Counted from the first letter of the stretch, positions 53,501-62,503 are shown. The stretch is 64,000 nucleotides of DNA from Luteirhabdus pelagi (GCF_016827595.1 NZ_JAECMS010000004.1:124001-188000), one strand, 5' to 3'. Translations and numbers: made by a program. The notes: generated by a model from the sequence alone, not told the origin.

Positions 53501-53764
53501 AGTGGAATACACATACTCCACCCCCGGAATGTTCGACACCAACTTCTCCAACGGTTTCACCACTCGCGATTCAACCTCGGTTGGGCTCGCTCCCGGATAC
53601 CCCACAAAAATATCGGCCATGGGGACATCGATCTGTGGCTCCTCTTCCCTTGGAATCAAAAAGGAAGCATATACGCCAATCACCATAAATACGATCATCA
53701 GCAATATGGTCAATTTCGACCCTATAAATGCTTTGGCTATCTTGCCTGCTAATCCGTCTTTCAT
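50567..53764 (-). CDS. RND efflux permease (HAE-type)
   Basis: The 1065-residue inner-membrane RND pump has 12 membrane segments and two large periplasmic loops. It has the proton-relay Asp pair typical of the hydrophobe/amphiphile branch (GIVVDDSIIIAEN, near residue 411), not the single Asp of metal pumps. It opens PREEEPQIDVPMADIFVGYPGASP and has the AcrB-like ending of RNSVLLIDFVNLR and TPILLTAGTVIIGAFV. It works with the HlyD and TolC proteins encoded just upstream. A cluster of palindromes fills the 134 bp before its start. Confidence 0.92.
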   Translation of the reverse strand: MKDGLAGKIAKAFIGSKLTILLMIVFMVIGVYASFLIPREEEPQIDVPMADIFVGYPGASPTEVESRVVKPLEKLVSNIPGVEYVYSTSMEEQAMVIVQFYVGEDIERSFVKLYNEMNKHMDQMPEGVTMPLVKPRAIDDVPMLGLTLWSESYDDYRLKQIAQELTDEIEKVGDVSATHKIGGRDRELRVVLDKAKLAESGLDFLQVAEMLKVHNQQLSAGTFDRNDTEYSIKTGEFLQSRSDVENLVVGVQQQQPIYLKQIAEVIDGPEIPKDYVSLGFGQASEKGGEYPSEYPAVTISVAKRKGADAMKIADVILEKVDHLRKTLIPDEVKVEITRNYGETASQKVSELLMHLIGAIIAVTLVVMLAMGWRGGLVVFLSVPITFALTLLSYYILDYTLNRITLFALVFVTGIVVDDSIIIAENMHRHFKMKRLPFKQAALYAINEVGNPTILATFTVIASVLPMAFVSGLMGPYMSPMPIGASIAMLLSLFVALTITPYLGFIFLREKEKKGKKPKPQKRLEDSAIYKIYARFERPLIENRTKRWLFLGATFILLLGSVGMFFTESVAVKMLPFDNKNEFQVVIDMPEGTTLERTALVAREVGQYLGSQSKVVNYQSYVGTSAPITFNGLVRHYDLRGGSNMADIQVNLVDKHDRSAQSHDLAKEFRPGIQKIASAYGANVKIVEVPPGPPVLSTIVAEVYGPDYETQQAIADSVQQILNNTADVVDVDWMVEADQTEYDFIIDKEKAMLYGVVPKQITHTLNMALGNRAVTHLYDEDASNQIGVVLALEEKEKSTLQDITELKIQSKRGNMVPIGDLISIEKTTKEKSIYRKNQKRVVYVLADMAGELESPVYAILGMEEKLKQIDLPKGYSMQELYMNQPEFEDDYTVKWDGEWQITLEVFRDLGIAFLGVIVIIYMLIVGWFQNFKAPVVMMVAIPLSLIGIVLGHWLLDAFFTATSFIGMIALAGIMVRNSVLLIDFVNLRVKEGIPLKQAVIEAGAVRTTPILLTAGTVIIGAFVILFDPIFQGLAISLMGGTLVSTVLTLLVVPLVYYIIERKNHES

Positions 53765-53790
53765 TTACTTTTTTTATTATTTGGGCGTTT

Positions 53791-53865
53791 CCCACGCGAG
53801 GCGTGGGCCGGGCTTTCCTGCCTGCCGGCAGGCAGGCGGCAGTCGCTTTACCGCTCTCGCGGTAA
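53791..53865. repeat. composite of three perfect palindromes
   Basis: Three adjacent stems lie in the gap between hlyD and the RND gene: CCCACGC-GAG-GCGTGGG (53791-53807), CCTGCCTGCCGGCAGGCAGG (53817-53836) and TTACCGC-TCTC-GCGGTAA (53848-53865). The GC content is well above that of the neighbouring genes. The central palindrome shares its core with the hairpin at 46936-46956. It looks like a dispersed REP-like element. Confidence 0.85.
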
Positions 53866-53898
53866 GAGCTTCGACAAATGCCTCAATCCCTAACGCAT

Positions 53899-54981
53899 TT
53901 AGTCGTTCGTACGAATAGGTACGCCGTTATACAATTTTCCATCGGCAGAAAGGATATACTGTTCGTCGGCGCGTAATCCCGACAATACCTCTACCCTATC
54001 GCCATATTCGCGCCCCAATCGCAGCCATCGCAACAACGCGGTTCCGCTCTTGCTTACGGTATACACACCGCTAAGCTGACCATTAGTTACAATCGCTTCC
54101 TTCGGAATCAGGATGGCAGCCGTATTCGATTCGGTCTTTTCAACCGGAAATTGAACAGTAGCATACATACCCGACTTCACCATATCATCACCATTCTCCA
54201 ATTGAACCGTCACTAAATATTGTCCGCCAGTATTTTTGGCTGAAGAACTTACCTCCGTTACTACAGCATTATAGGTTTTCCCGATAGACGTGATATTCAC
54301 CTTCACCTTCATATCGTTTTTGATACTATTGATACTACTTTCAGGGACAGCGGCAGTGACTTCAAACATGCCCGGACCTTCCAACGCAACGAGCGGTTTG
54401 CCGGGATTTGCCATATCGCCTTCATCGATAAAGACATTGGTTACCACACCCGAAAAGGGTGCTCGAAGATTCGCATAGGCAAATTGCGACTCCACTTCAT
54501 TCTTCATTTCCTTCGCAGCCTCCAATCGTGCCTTTGCCATTTCGAACTGGGCCGTCATATCGTCCAATTCCTTTTGGGAAGCACTGTTTTCCTCATATAA
54601 ATTCTGAAAACGGGTATAGTCCTTCTCCGCATTTCGGAAAGCAGCCTGGGCTTCCGTAATCGAAGCGTTTACCTGCGCTCGTTTGGCCGAAAGATCGGCG
54701 TTATTGATACTGATCAATAATTCACCTTTAGTAACCTTGTCTCCTACCTTCACGGGAACCCGATTTACAAAGCCCATCATTCGGGTGCTGAGCGAAGCAC
54801 TGTTTGCGGCTTCCACGGTACCACTGGCGGTTACAAATGGTGTCTGATTATCGGCAGAAACCGTCGCTACCGTTACCGTGACCGGAGCTTCAGGGTTTTG
54901 TTGCTCGGGTTTTTTCGAATCACCACAACCAAATAGCAAAAAGGCCATGAGAAAGAGTAGATAGATATGTTTTATAGTCAT
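53899..54981 (-). CDS. RND membrane fusion (HlyD-type) lipoprotein
   Basis: The 360-residue adaptor has a lipobox LFGC (Cys19) and an acidic-proline linker. A lipoyl/barrel-sandwich half-motif (VNRVPVKVGDKVTKGELLISI) and a long coiled-coil hairpin (about 85-165, NASITEAQAAFRNAEKDY to LEAAKEMKNEVES) follow. A second lipoyl half (YANLRAPFSGVVTNVF) and beta-barrel domains complete it. It bridges the RND pump to TolC. It begins 2 bp after tolC in the operon. Confidence 0.92.
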   Translation of the reverse strand: MTIKHIYLLFLMAFLLFGCGDSKKPEQQNPEAPVTVTVATVSADNQTPFVTASGTVEAANSASLSTRMMGFVNRVPVKVGDKVTKGELLISINNADLSAKRAQVNASITEAQAAFRNAEKDYTRFQNLYEENSASQKELDDMTAQFEMAKARLEAAKEMKNEVESQFAYANLRAPFSGVVTNVFIDEGDMANPGKPLVALEGPGMFEVTAAVPESSINSIKNDMKVKVNITSIGKTYNAVVTEVSSSAKNTGGQYLVTVQLENGDDMVKSGMYATVQFPVEKTESNTAAILIPKEAIVTNGQLSGVYTVSKSGTALLRWLRLGREYGDRVEVLSGLRADEQYILSADGKLYNGVPIRTND

Positions 54982-54983
54982 GA

Positions 54984-56291
54984 TTATTGGGTTCGTGTTA
55001 AAAATTGTAGGTATGCCAAGGCGTAATTATGCTGGTAGACCGTTTGGTAATAGGCTAATTGTTTTTGGGAAACTTGCGTTTCGGCCCTCAGCAAATCGGT
55101 GGTTTTCTCCAAGCCTTCCTCAAACCGGTTTTTCCGAATACGTAGGGCTTCTTTCGATTGGGCCACTGCTTTTTCTGCGAGTTGCAGATTGTTCTTGGCA
55201 TCCTGATACATGCGTTTCGCCTTTTTCAGTTCCAAATTGCTCTTCGCTTTATATTGCTCCAGTTCGAACTGGGATTTTTGCCATTCGGCCTTGCTTTTCT
55301 TTGTCGCTCCAAACCGCTTGCTTCCTTGGAACAGATCCCAACTAAGCGAGGCACCGACCACATAGCCATTGGCGTCGGCCTGAAAGATTTCATCGTCATA
55401 AAGTTCGTAGCTTCCAAAAGCGTTCAACCGTGGTAGAAAGGTCATTTTGTCGGCCGTATACTTCTGACGGTAAGCTTCAGTAGCTTCCTCCATCGCCTGT
55501 ACGTCGGCTCTGTTTTCAGATAATGTCGTTACTACTTCAACCGTTTTGGCAACGGTCAAGGAATCGGACGGTTGTAGCAGTCCTTCAGAATCTTCATTCA
55601 TCAATAAAAACAGATAATCGGAAGCGTTGGCCACGCCACTTTCGGCATATTGCAATTGGTTTCGGACGTCGTTCACTCGTACTTCCACGGCTAACACATC
55701 TGACTGTTGCAAGTATCCTTGCTCATAACTATTATTGGCCAACCGAAGGTTCTCTTCAGCAGCTTTCAAAGTCGTTTCCAGCACACTGACATTCTTATAG
55801 GCCAACTGCAATTGCATATAGGCTTTGGCCACTTCAAGTTCTAAGTATTGGGATGTACGTTGCGTCTGAAATTGGGCAGCGTTCCACTTCGCCTTGGCAG
55901 CTTTTCGTTGAAAAATGCCATCCATATTCACCAGTGGTTGCTGTACCTCAATCCTCGTCGCAAAATTGTCGATGCGATCGGGATCGTTTAACAAGGCAGG
56001 ATTGAAATCGGCTTGGGTCAAGACTTCTTGATTCAACTTAGAACCAAAAGCCATCAACGGATTAGTAGTAGTGATACCGGTGTGCGAAGCGGTAATATTC
56101 GGCAAAAAAACAGCATTGGTCTGTTGATAATCGCCCTGCGCCATCGTGCTCTCGGCAGCGGCAATCCGTAACTGCAGGTTTTGTTCCGATACTTTTTCGA
56201 GCACTTCGCCTTGCGAAATCGGTATTACTTCCTGAGCCGAAACCGACACCGAGACCAATAAAAAGAGTATCCAAAGAATGCGGTAGTTCAT
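54984..56291 (-). CDS. TolC-family outer membrane efflux protein
   Basis: The 435-residue outer-membrane channel has a signal peptide (cleavage near SVSAQE, residue 20) and two TolC repeats of long helices with coiled-coil character. The GTSLSWDLFQGSKR-like strand block (VVGASLSWDLFQGSKR, near residue 315) is typical. First gene of the five-gene efflux operon. The promoter lies in the 87 bp upstream. Confidence 0.92.
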   Translation of the reverse strand: MNYRILWILFLLVSVSVSAQEVIPISQGEVLEKVSEQNLQLRIAAAESTMAQGDYQQTNAVFLPNITASHTGITTTNPLMAFGSKLNQEVLTQADFNPALLNDPDRIDNFATRIEVQQPLVNMDGIFQRKAAKAKWNAAQFQTQRTSQYLELEVAKAYMQLQLAYKNVSVLETTLKAAEENLRLANNSYEQGYLQQSDVLAVEVRVNDVRNQLQYAESGVANASDYLFLLMNEDSEGLLQPSDSLTVAKTVEVVTTLSENRADVQAMEEATEAYRQKYTADKMTFLPRLNAFGSYELYDDEIFQADANGYVVGASLSWDLFQGSKRFGATKKSKAEWQKSQFELEQYKAKSNLELKKAKRMYQDAKNNLQLAEKAVAQSKEALRIRKNRFEEGLEKTTDLLRAETQVSQKQLAYYQTVYQHNYALAYLQFLTRTQ

Positions 56292-56310
56292 ACTTCCATC
56301 AATTTTGAAG

Positions 56311-56355
56311 CAAAAATACGATTCCCAATGACTACCGTTCAGTAACCTTTGTTAC
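56311..56355 (-). promoter_or_regulatory. tolC operon promoter with GTAAC-N4-GTTAC dyad
   Basis: On the minus strand GTAAC-AAAG-GTTAC (plus coordinates 56342-56355, centre 56348.5) lies 30.5 bp upstream of the exact -7 element TATTTTTG (56318-56311). The dyad has perfect 5-bp arms. A near-identical dyad precedes the peroxiredoxin gene. Confidence 0.65.
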
Positions 56356-56378
56356 CCTTTTCGTTCGAAGATGAATTT

Positions 56379-57554
56379 TTAATGCGAATGACCGCCTCCA
56401 TCTCCCTGAATCAAGGCAAAAGCCCCGTCAATTAAGATAGGTGTTTCTTCAGTGGTGGTCACGTCTTCAGAAAGTATCGCCAAGTACCCCTCATGGTTTT
56501 CTCCTGTCGCTACCTGTTTTTGCTCGAAGATATAATCGCCATTTTCAGCACGCTTCTTCAATTGTAAAACATATCGATGTCCTTCGAAAGAGACAATCGC
56601 ATCTTCGGGAAGCGATGGATTTTCTTCACTTCCAACCATGATAGAAGCCTCCACAAACATACCCGCGGTAAAAGTAGTGCCCTCTTCGTTGGTGGGATGT
56701 CCGTGCACCATCACCGTTCTGCTCTGTGGGTCGATAGACGTACCGACCAAATGCACTTCGGCCTTATAGCGATCGCTTGAGGCCTCTGGAATGGTAAAGG
56801 TTATTTTTTGATCTTTCTTCAGCTTCATAATATCCTTCTCAAAAACTTTCAATTCTAAGTGAATGTGATCGGTATTCATGATTTCCATGATCTTGTCGGA
56901 AGGAGAAACATAACTTCCGGTACTGATAAAAAGCTGGGTGACATTTCCATCGATCGGACTGTAAATTCCGACTTGCGAAGTGATATTTCCGTCTTCAACG
57001 GCAGTTGGATTAATGTTCAACAATTGAAGGTTTTTCTTCAAACTATTATAGCGCGCCAAAGCTGCCTTATATTCGCTTTCCGATTTTAGAAAGCTCTTTT
57101 GTGAGGTAATATTTTCTTCTATCAATTGCTGCTGGCGTTCGTATTCTGTTTTTAAATACGTGAGCTGTTCTGCGGTTTCTAGATACTCACGCTGCATGGT
57201 TACGAATTCAGGGTTTTCCAAGGTGACCAATCGTTGGCCTTTCCGAACCCTATCACCAATCAATAACGGGGTATTTTTCACATACCCACCTGCAAAGGCG
57301 CTGATTACAGCTCTGCTTTGGGGCGGTACATCGATGACGCCATTGGTGGTGACCGTTTCTGCAAAGGAGCGTGTTTCAAGTTGCCCCAACTTCATATCGG
57401 CATTCATGAATTGCGCCTCTGTGACGCGAATGATATTTGTTTCCTCTTCGGAACTTTCAACGGGTTCCTTGGAAGTGTTGGTTTTCGAATCCGTACACTG
57501 AATACTGCTAAAAGCAGCTGTTAGGGCAAGTAATAAAATATATCGGGTTTTCAT
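56379..57554 (-). CDS. heavy-metal RND membrane fusion protein (CusB-like)
   Basis: The 391-residue adaptor has a lipobox-like signal (SSIQC, Cys20) and an acidic linker. Lipoyl half-motifs (GGYVKNTPLLIGDRVRKGQRL and GIYSPIDGNVTQLFISTGSYV), a helical hairpin between them and a barrel domain (KITFTIPEASSDRYKAEV) follow. The C-terminus GDGGGHSH holds two histidines that could bind metal. It lies 4 bp after the CusA-TolC gene, its pump partner. CusB-type proteins pass Cu(I)/Ag(I), Zn or Co to the pump; the exact metal is not predictable. Confidence 0.9.
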   Translation of the reverse strand: MKTRYILLLALTAAFSSIQCTDSKTNTSKEPVESSEEETNIIRVTEAQFMNADMKLGQLETRSFAETVTTNGVIDVPPQSRAVISAFAGGYVKNTPLLIGDRVRKGQRLVTLENPEFVTMQREYLETAEQLTYLKTEYERQQQLIEENITSQKSFLKSESEYKAALARYNSLKKNLQLLNINPTAVEDGNITSQVGIYSPIDGNVTQLFISTGSYVSPSDKIMEIMNTDHIHLELKVFEKDIMKLKKDQKITFTIPEASSDRYKAEVHLVGTSIDPQSRTVMVHGHPTNEEGTTFTAGMFVEASIMVGSEENPSLPEDAIVSFEGHRYVLQLKKRAENGDYIFEQKQVATGENHEGYLAILSEDVTTTEETPILIDGAFALIQGDGGGHSH

Positions 57555-57558
57555 AAGA

Positions 57559-60500
57559 TTATAGATTAGTCGTTAGATAATTGATGGCAATGATGGTCTG
57601 GTTATAGCGATTGAGGTTTTCCAAATACTGAAGTTGAATGTCATAAGCATTTTCCAAACTCTGTATGTATTGAAAGAAATCGATTTCCCCACTTTTATAG
57701 CTCTTGGTAGCGGTATTCAAAATGGCTTCCGATAGTGCTTCTCCCTCGGTTTCATAATAGGAAAGCGTCGCTTCGTATTGCTCCAACTCCTGAAGCAGGT
57801 TTTGATATTTTGTTTTTAAGTGAATTTCGGCGTCTGCCTTTAGCTGCCGACTTACATCAATGGCGATTCGTGAGGCCTTTATTCGCGACGAATTTCCACT
57901 AAAAAGCAATGGAATCTTGATGCCAAACTGATAGGCGACCAACCTATCGTTTAGGGTCGGATTACTACCTACCGCATACATCAAACTCAAATCGGGCAAG
58001 AGTTGCTGTTGCTCTACATTCCGAAGCGATTGGGTATAGCTCTGCTGGGTATCATAAAACTGAAGCAATGGATGTTCCGATACGTTCTGTAATCGAATTT
58101 CTAAACGCTCCATGGGTTCACGCTTCACGTATATGCTATCTTCGGATTGTACTATTTTCTTAAGATTATTGTACGCCATCTGTTTCGTGTTAGATGCCTT
58201 TTTAAACCGAACTTCAATATCCTGTTGTTTCGCCTGAGCGGTAATTTTTTCCAAATAATTGGTCGCGCCCAATTCAAATCTTCTTTTAGCGGCATAGGCG
58301 AAGCGTTCGTATAAACTATCCAAGGTTGTGAGTACTTCTATTCGCTCTCGTTCGTACTGTAACTGATAATATGCCGAAGCCACGGCAGCTTGGGTTTCCA
58401 ATTGAACCACATCCACTCTTCGTTGTTGAAGGGTATACTGCAGCCGGTTGCGCTTTCGTTGCGCAAAGTATACCGTCGGAAACTTAAAATCCTGTTGGGC
58501 ACCCAGCATTCGAAGCGGTTCACCGTTCGGAGCGATATCGTTTTCATTATAACTGTAGAACAGCTGTGTTTTATCGAAGGTGAAGGCACTTCCAATTAAA
58601 GCTTCGGTTTCTTCCATTCGCAATTCAGAGGCCTTTAGATTAGCATTGTTTTCCAACGCCAATTGTTGAAGGTCGGCGAGGTTTTTAGGCTCCTCCTGCG
58701 CCATGCCGATACCGCTGGAAAGTAGTATCAATAATACTACCACTCCTTTCGCTGATCGCTTTGGCATGTTACGCATATCCTTATCGAATAATGAGAATAA
58801 CACTGGCAATACGATAAGGGTTAACAAGGTTGCGGTTATGAGTCCCCCAATGACCACCGTGGCCAATGGCCGTTGCACCTCTGCTCCAGCATTGGTCGAT
58901 ACTGCCATTGGTAAAAACCCTAAAGCAGCTGCCATAGCCGTTAGCAATACGGCTCGCAAACGGTCCTTGGCTCCCGTAATAATAAGGTCGTGAGCGCTTT
59001 TAAACGATTCGTTTTTCAATTCCTTAAAATGTTCGATGAGTACAATTCCATTTAAAACAGCAACGCCAAATAAGGCAATAAAACCTACCCCAGCAGAAAT
59101 ACTAAATGGCATGTCGCGCGACCACAACAATAATATTCCGCCCACGGCAGCCAATGGGATTGCCGAATAAATCATCAAGGCTTCCCGTACCGATTTAAAG
59201 GCGAAGTACAGCAGGAAGAAAATCAGAATTAATGCTACTGGAACGGCAAACAGTAATCTGGATTTCGCGCTTTGAAGGTTTTCAAATTGTCCGCCGTATT
59301 CTACAGTATATCCAACTGGCAAATCGATGTTTTCTTCCACTAGCAACCGAACATCATCTACCACCGATTGTAAATCGCGATCGCGTACATTAATTCCTAC
59401 CACAATTCGTCTTTTGGTATCATCGCGGGAAATCTGTGCGGCTCCTTCGGTGTATGAAATATCGGCTAATTCTCGTAACGGGACCTTTCCTCCATTTGGT
59501 AGATCCACATACATATCTTGAAGGTTCGAAAGGTTTCGGCGACTATTTTTATCGAGTCGCAATACCAAATCGAAACGCTTTTCACCTTCAAAAACACTTC
59601 CAAGCGATTGCCCAGCAAACCCCATGGAAATCATTTGGTTCAAGTCGGCAATATTGAGACCATATCTCGCAATCTTTGCTCGATTGAAAGAAACGCTCAT
59701 CTGAGGCAAGCCCACTACCTTTTCAACAGTAATATCTGCAGCGCCCTTAACATCCTCTACCAAGATTTTTATTTCGTTTGCCTTGGCATTGAGTACGTCC
59801 AAGTCTTCACCAAAAATCTTAATAGCGATATCGGCTCTTACACCCGTAATCAGCTCGTTAAATCGCATTTCGATCGGTTGTGTAAATTCGACTTCCATCC
59901 CCGGAATTACCGCCAACGCTTCCTTAAATTGATTGGCCAATTCATCTTTGCTATCGGCAGAGACCCATTCATCCTTGGGTTTTAGGGTAATGATTACATC
60001 ACTTTGCTCCATCGACATGGGATCGGTGGGAACTTCGGCGGCGCCGATTCGACTTACAACTTGATCGACTTCCGGGAATTCTTTCAGCAAAATCTGTTCG
60101 ATTTGCGTGGTAGTTTCAATCGTTTTTTCGAGGGAGGTTCCGGTTTTCAATACGGGTTGAATTACGAAATCGCCTTCATCCAAGGTCGGAACAAATTCAC
60201 CACCCATATTTACAAAAAGTACTATGGCAAACGCCAACAATACAGCTGCGGCACCAATAACAAGTCGCTTGCTCTGTAAGGCCCACCGTATTATAGGCTC
60301 ATACAGTTTGGTAAGTCCCGTTACAATCCGTTTTGAAATATTATTCTTGGAGGTTTTCGAGGGCTTCAAAAACAAGCTTGCCGCCATGGGAACGTAGGTT
60401 AGACAGAGCAGCATAGCACCAATTAGTGCGAAGCTAAAGGTGAGTGCCATCGGACGAAACATCTTTCCCTCCACGCCACTAAGCGAAAGAATCGGGATAA

Positions 60501-61890
60501 AGACGATAAGGATAATCAGCTGACCAAAAATGGCAGAGTTCATCATTTTGGAAGCCCCGGAAATGGCAAGCATATCCTTTTCATCGCGGCGTTTTTTGGC
60601 ATTCAAATTCTGAAAAAAAGTAGCTTTTGAAGTCATCTGAAAGGCGATGAATTCGACTATAATTACCGCCCCATCGATGATGATCCCGAAGTCGATGGCA
60701 CCAAGGCTCATTAAGTTCGCATCGATATCGAAGACGTACATCATCGTTAATGCGAAAAGAAGTGACAATGGAATGACCGAGGCTACGACTAGACCTGAAC
60801 GCAAATTTCCCAAGAGCAATACCACTACGAAGATAACGATGAGGCATCCTAGGATTAGGTTTTCCGCAATTGTGAAGGTTGTCCTTCCGACCAGTTCACT
60901 ACGATCGACTATAGGATTGATAAAAACACCTTCTGGTAGGCTACCCGAAATTTGAGCAACACGTTCTTTCACCGCATCGATAACTTTTTTAGAGTTCCCA
61001 TCCTTCAGCATCATAACCTGACCGAGGACTTTTTCACCTTCACCATTACCTGTAATAGCACCAAAGCGTGTCGCACTTCCAAATTGTACTGTAGCGATAT
61101 TCTTTATGTAGATTGGGAAGCCATTTTCGGTTTTCACCACGATATTTCGGATATCATCCAAGGAAGCTACCAATCCTTCCCCCCGAATAAAGTAGGCTTG
61201 ATTTTTCTTTTCGATATAGCCGCCACCCGAAACGCTGTTGTTTTTTTCCAAGGCTTCAAATACTTGCCCAGCAGAAATATTCATAGCATTTAATTTTGCT
61301 GTATTGATGGCCACTTCATATTGCTTCAAATAGCCACCCCAAGTATTCACCTCAACTACGCCTGGAATACCGGAGAGCTGTCTACGAACGATCCAATCCT
61401 GAATCGTGCGTAATTCCATAATCGTGTAGCGATCCTCATAGCCCGGTTTCACATCGAGGATGTATTGATAAATTTCACCCAAACCAGTGGTAATCGGTCC
61501 CATCTGCGGAGTCCCGAAGCCTTCCGGAATATTTTCGCTAGCTGATTTTATTTTTTCTGAAATAAGCTGACGCGGAAGATACGTTCCGAGTTCTTCATCG
61601 AAAACAATGGTAACCACGGAAAGGCCAAATTTTGAAACAGAGCGGATTTCCTTTACGCCCGGGAGGTTTGCCATTTCCAACTCTACGGGATAGGTGATGA
61701 ATTTCTCCATATCCTGGGTGGAAAGGTTTCTGGATGTTGTAATCACCTGAACCTGATTGTTGGTCACATCCGGTACAGCACCGATGGACAATTTGGTCAG
61801 TGAAAAGATACCTACACCAATTAGGATGAGGGTGAAGAGCCCTATAATAAGTTTGTTTTTTACGCTGAAGCGTATAAGTTTTGAAAGCAT
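57559..61890 (-). CDS. heavy-metal RND pump fused to a TolC-like domain (CusA-TolC)
   Basis: The 1443-residue protein joins an HME-type RND permease (about residues 1-1030) to a TolC-like outer membrane factor (about 1065-1443). The pump part has the metal-family signature in TM4, DFGIIIDGAVIIVEF (near residue 398), and the opening LSIGAVPDVTNNQVQVIT. After the last pump segment a basic stretch (MRNMPKRSAK) leads into a hydrophobic run ending SSGIGMAQEEP, which looks like an internal signal peptide before the TolC helices. I start at the ATG at 61890 (MLSKLIRFSVKNKL), the usual CusA opening. It is followed by the cusB-like gene. Confidence 0.9.
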   Translation of the reverse strand: MLSKLIRFSVKNKLIIGLFTLILIGVGIFSLTKLSIGAVPDVTNNQVQVITTSRNLSTQDMEKFITYPVELEMANLPGVKEIRSVSKFGLSVVTIVFDEELGTYLPRQLISEKIKSASENIPEGFGTPQMGPITTGLGEIYQYILDVKPGYEDRYTIMELRTIQDWIVRRQLSGIPGVVEVNTWGGYLKQYEVAINTAKLNAMNISAGQVFEALEKNNSVSGGGYIEKKNQAYFIRGEGLVASLDDIRNIVVKTENGFPIYIKNIATVQFGSATRFGAITGNGEGEKVLGQVMMLKDGNSKKVIDAVKERVAQISGSLPEGVFINPIVDRSELVGRTTFTIAENLILGCLIVIFVVVLLLGNLRSGLVVASVIPLSLLFALTMMYVFDIDANLMSLGAIDFGIIIDGAVIIVEFIAFQMTSKATFFQNLNAKKRRDEKDMLAISGASKMMNSAIFGQLIILIVFIPILSLSGVEGKMFRPMALTFSFALIGAMLLCLTYVPMAASLFLKPSKTSKNNISKRIVTGLTKLYEPIIRWALQSKRLVIGAAAVLLAFAIVLFVNMGGEFVPTLDEGDFVIQPVLKTGTSLEKTIETTTQIEQILLKEFPEVDQVVSRIGAAEVPTDPMSMEQSDVIITLKPKDEWVSADSKDELANQFKEALAVIPGMEVEFTQPIEMRFNELITGVRADIAIKIFGEDLDVLNAKANEIKILVEDVKGAADITVEKVVGLPQMSVSFNRAKIARYGLNIADLNQMISMGFAGQSLGSVFEGEKRFDLVLRLDKNSRRNLSNLQDMYVDLPNGGKVPLRELADISYTEGAAQISRDDTKRRIVVGINVRDRDLQSVVDDVRLLVEENIDLPVGYTVEYGGQFENLQSAKSRLLFAVPVALILIFFLLYFAFKSVREALMIYSAIPLAAVGGILLLWSRDMPFSISAGVGFIALFGVAVLNGIVLIEHFKELKNESFKSAHDLIITGAKDRLRAVLLTAMAAALGFLPMAVSTNAGAEVQRPLATVVIGGLITATLLTLIVLPVLFSLFDKDMRNMPKRSAKGVVVLLILLSSGIGMAQEEPKNLADLQQLALENNANLKASELRMEETEALIGSAFTFDKTQLFYSYNENDIAPNGEPLRMLGAQQDFKFPTVYFAQRKRNRLQYTLQQRRVDVVQLETQAAVASAYYQLQYERERIEVLTTLDSLYERFAYAAKRRFELGATNYLEKITAQAKQQDIEVRFKKASNTKQMAYNNLKKIVQSEDSIYVKREPMERLEIRLQNVSEHPLLQFYDTQQSYTQSLRNVEQQQLLPDLSLMYAVGSNPTLNDRLVAYQFGIKIPLLFSGNSSRIKASRIAIDVSRQLKADAEIHLKTKYQNLLQELEQYEATLSYYETEGEALSEAILNTATKSYKSGEIDFFQYIQSLENAYDIQLQYLENLNRYNQTIIAINYLTTNL

Positions 61891-62010
61891 AATGATAAGA
61901 TTGAAGTTGAAAAACATGCTTTACATCAAAATTGAATTTTGAAATAAAGGATGCACGACTACCCCAAGCAGTAATACGCTATTAGCATTACCGTTGAAGT
62001 TAAAGGATCA

Positions 62011-62409
62011 TTATGCCTGTTTAGGGGGTTGAAAGATATCCGATCTTTCGAGGGAAGCGTATAAATCGAAATAGTAGAAAGAAGTTTTTTCCTCAGAGGA
62101 TACTACTTTCTTTTCTGGAAGTGAAACAAAGGCCAAACTAGTATGTTCGACCACTAAATGATGACAGCCAGCATGTTGAAAGGGAAGTTCTTCGTGTTCT
62201 TGTTCTCGATTGTTCTCGTTATGCGTATGATCGGCCTTCAGGTCGCCATAGTGTTTGGCAAGAAAATCGGAGAAATTATCACCATAGGTCTCATTGTGAT
62301 ATCGAGCATGCTCCACCAAATCGCCAATACGCACTACATCGGCCACTCCTAAGCCAAGGCTTTGGGAAAGCACTAGAAATGAAAACAATATGGCTGCTAT
62401 GGATTTCAT
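62011..62409 (-). CDS. secreted His-rich protein upstream of the CusA-TolC gene
   Basis: The 132-residue protein has a signal peptide (MKSIAAILFSFLVLSQSLG). Its histidine- and acid-rich middle has HARYH, KHYGDLKADHTHNENNREQEHEELPFQHAGCHHLVVEHT. That stretch offers many imidazoles and a Cys-His-His, compatible with metal binding in the periplasm. It lies 120 bp upstream of the pump gene on the same strand and probably belongs to the same transcript. Not assigned to a family; copper or zinc buffering is inferred. Confidence 0.7.
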   Translation of the reverse strand: MKSIAAILFSFLVLSQSLGLGVADVVRIGDLVEHARYHNETYGDNFSDFLAKHYGDLKADHTHNENNREQEHEELPFQHAGCHHLVVEHTSLAFVSLPEKKVVSSEEKTSFYYFDLYASLERSDIFQPPKQA

Positions 62410-62472
62410 TTGGAGATAAAATTACACAATTTTTAAATAATAGTTGAGAGGCAATGCTCCTAAAATTTATAG

Positions 62473-62497
62473 AACCCCAACCGATTAAGTTGGGGTT
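62473..62497 (-). terminator. hairpin after the peroxiredoxin gene
   Basis: AACCCCAAC (62473-62481) pairs with GTTGGGGTT (62489-62497) around a 7-nt loop, 6 bp beyond the stop. The downstream T-run is weak. Confidence 0.7.
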
Positions 62498-62503
62498 ATG
62501 ACC

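Noticed and set aside
53475-53918. Plus-strand open frame across the 5' end of the RND gene and the palindromes.
   Set aside because: It is antisense to a clear RND coding region, and its unique part translates the palindromic repeat.
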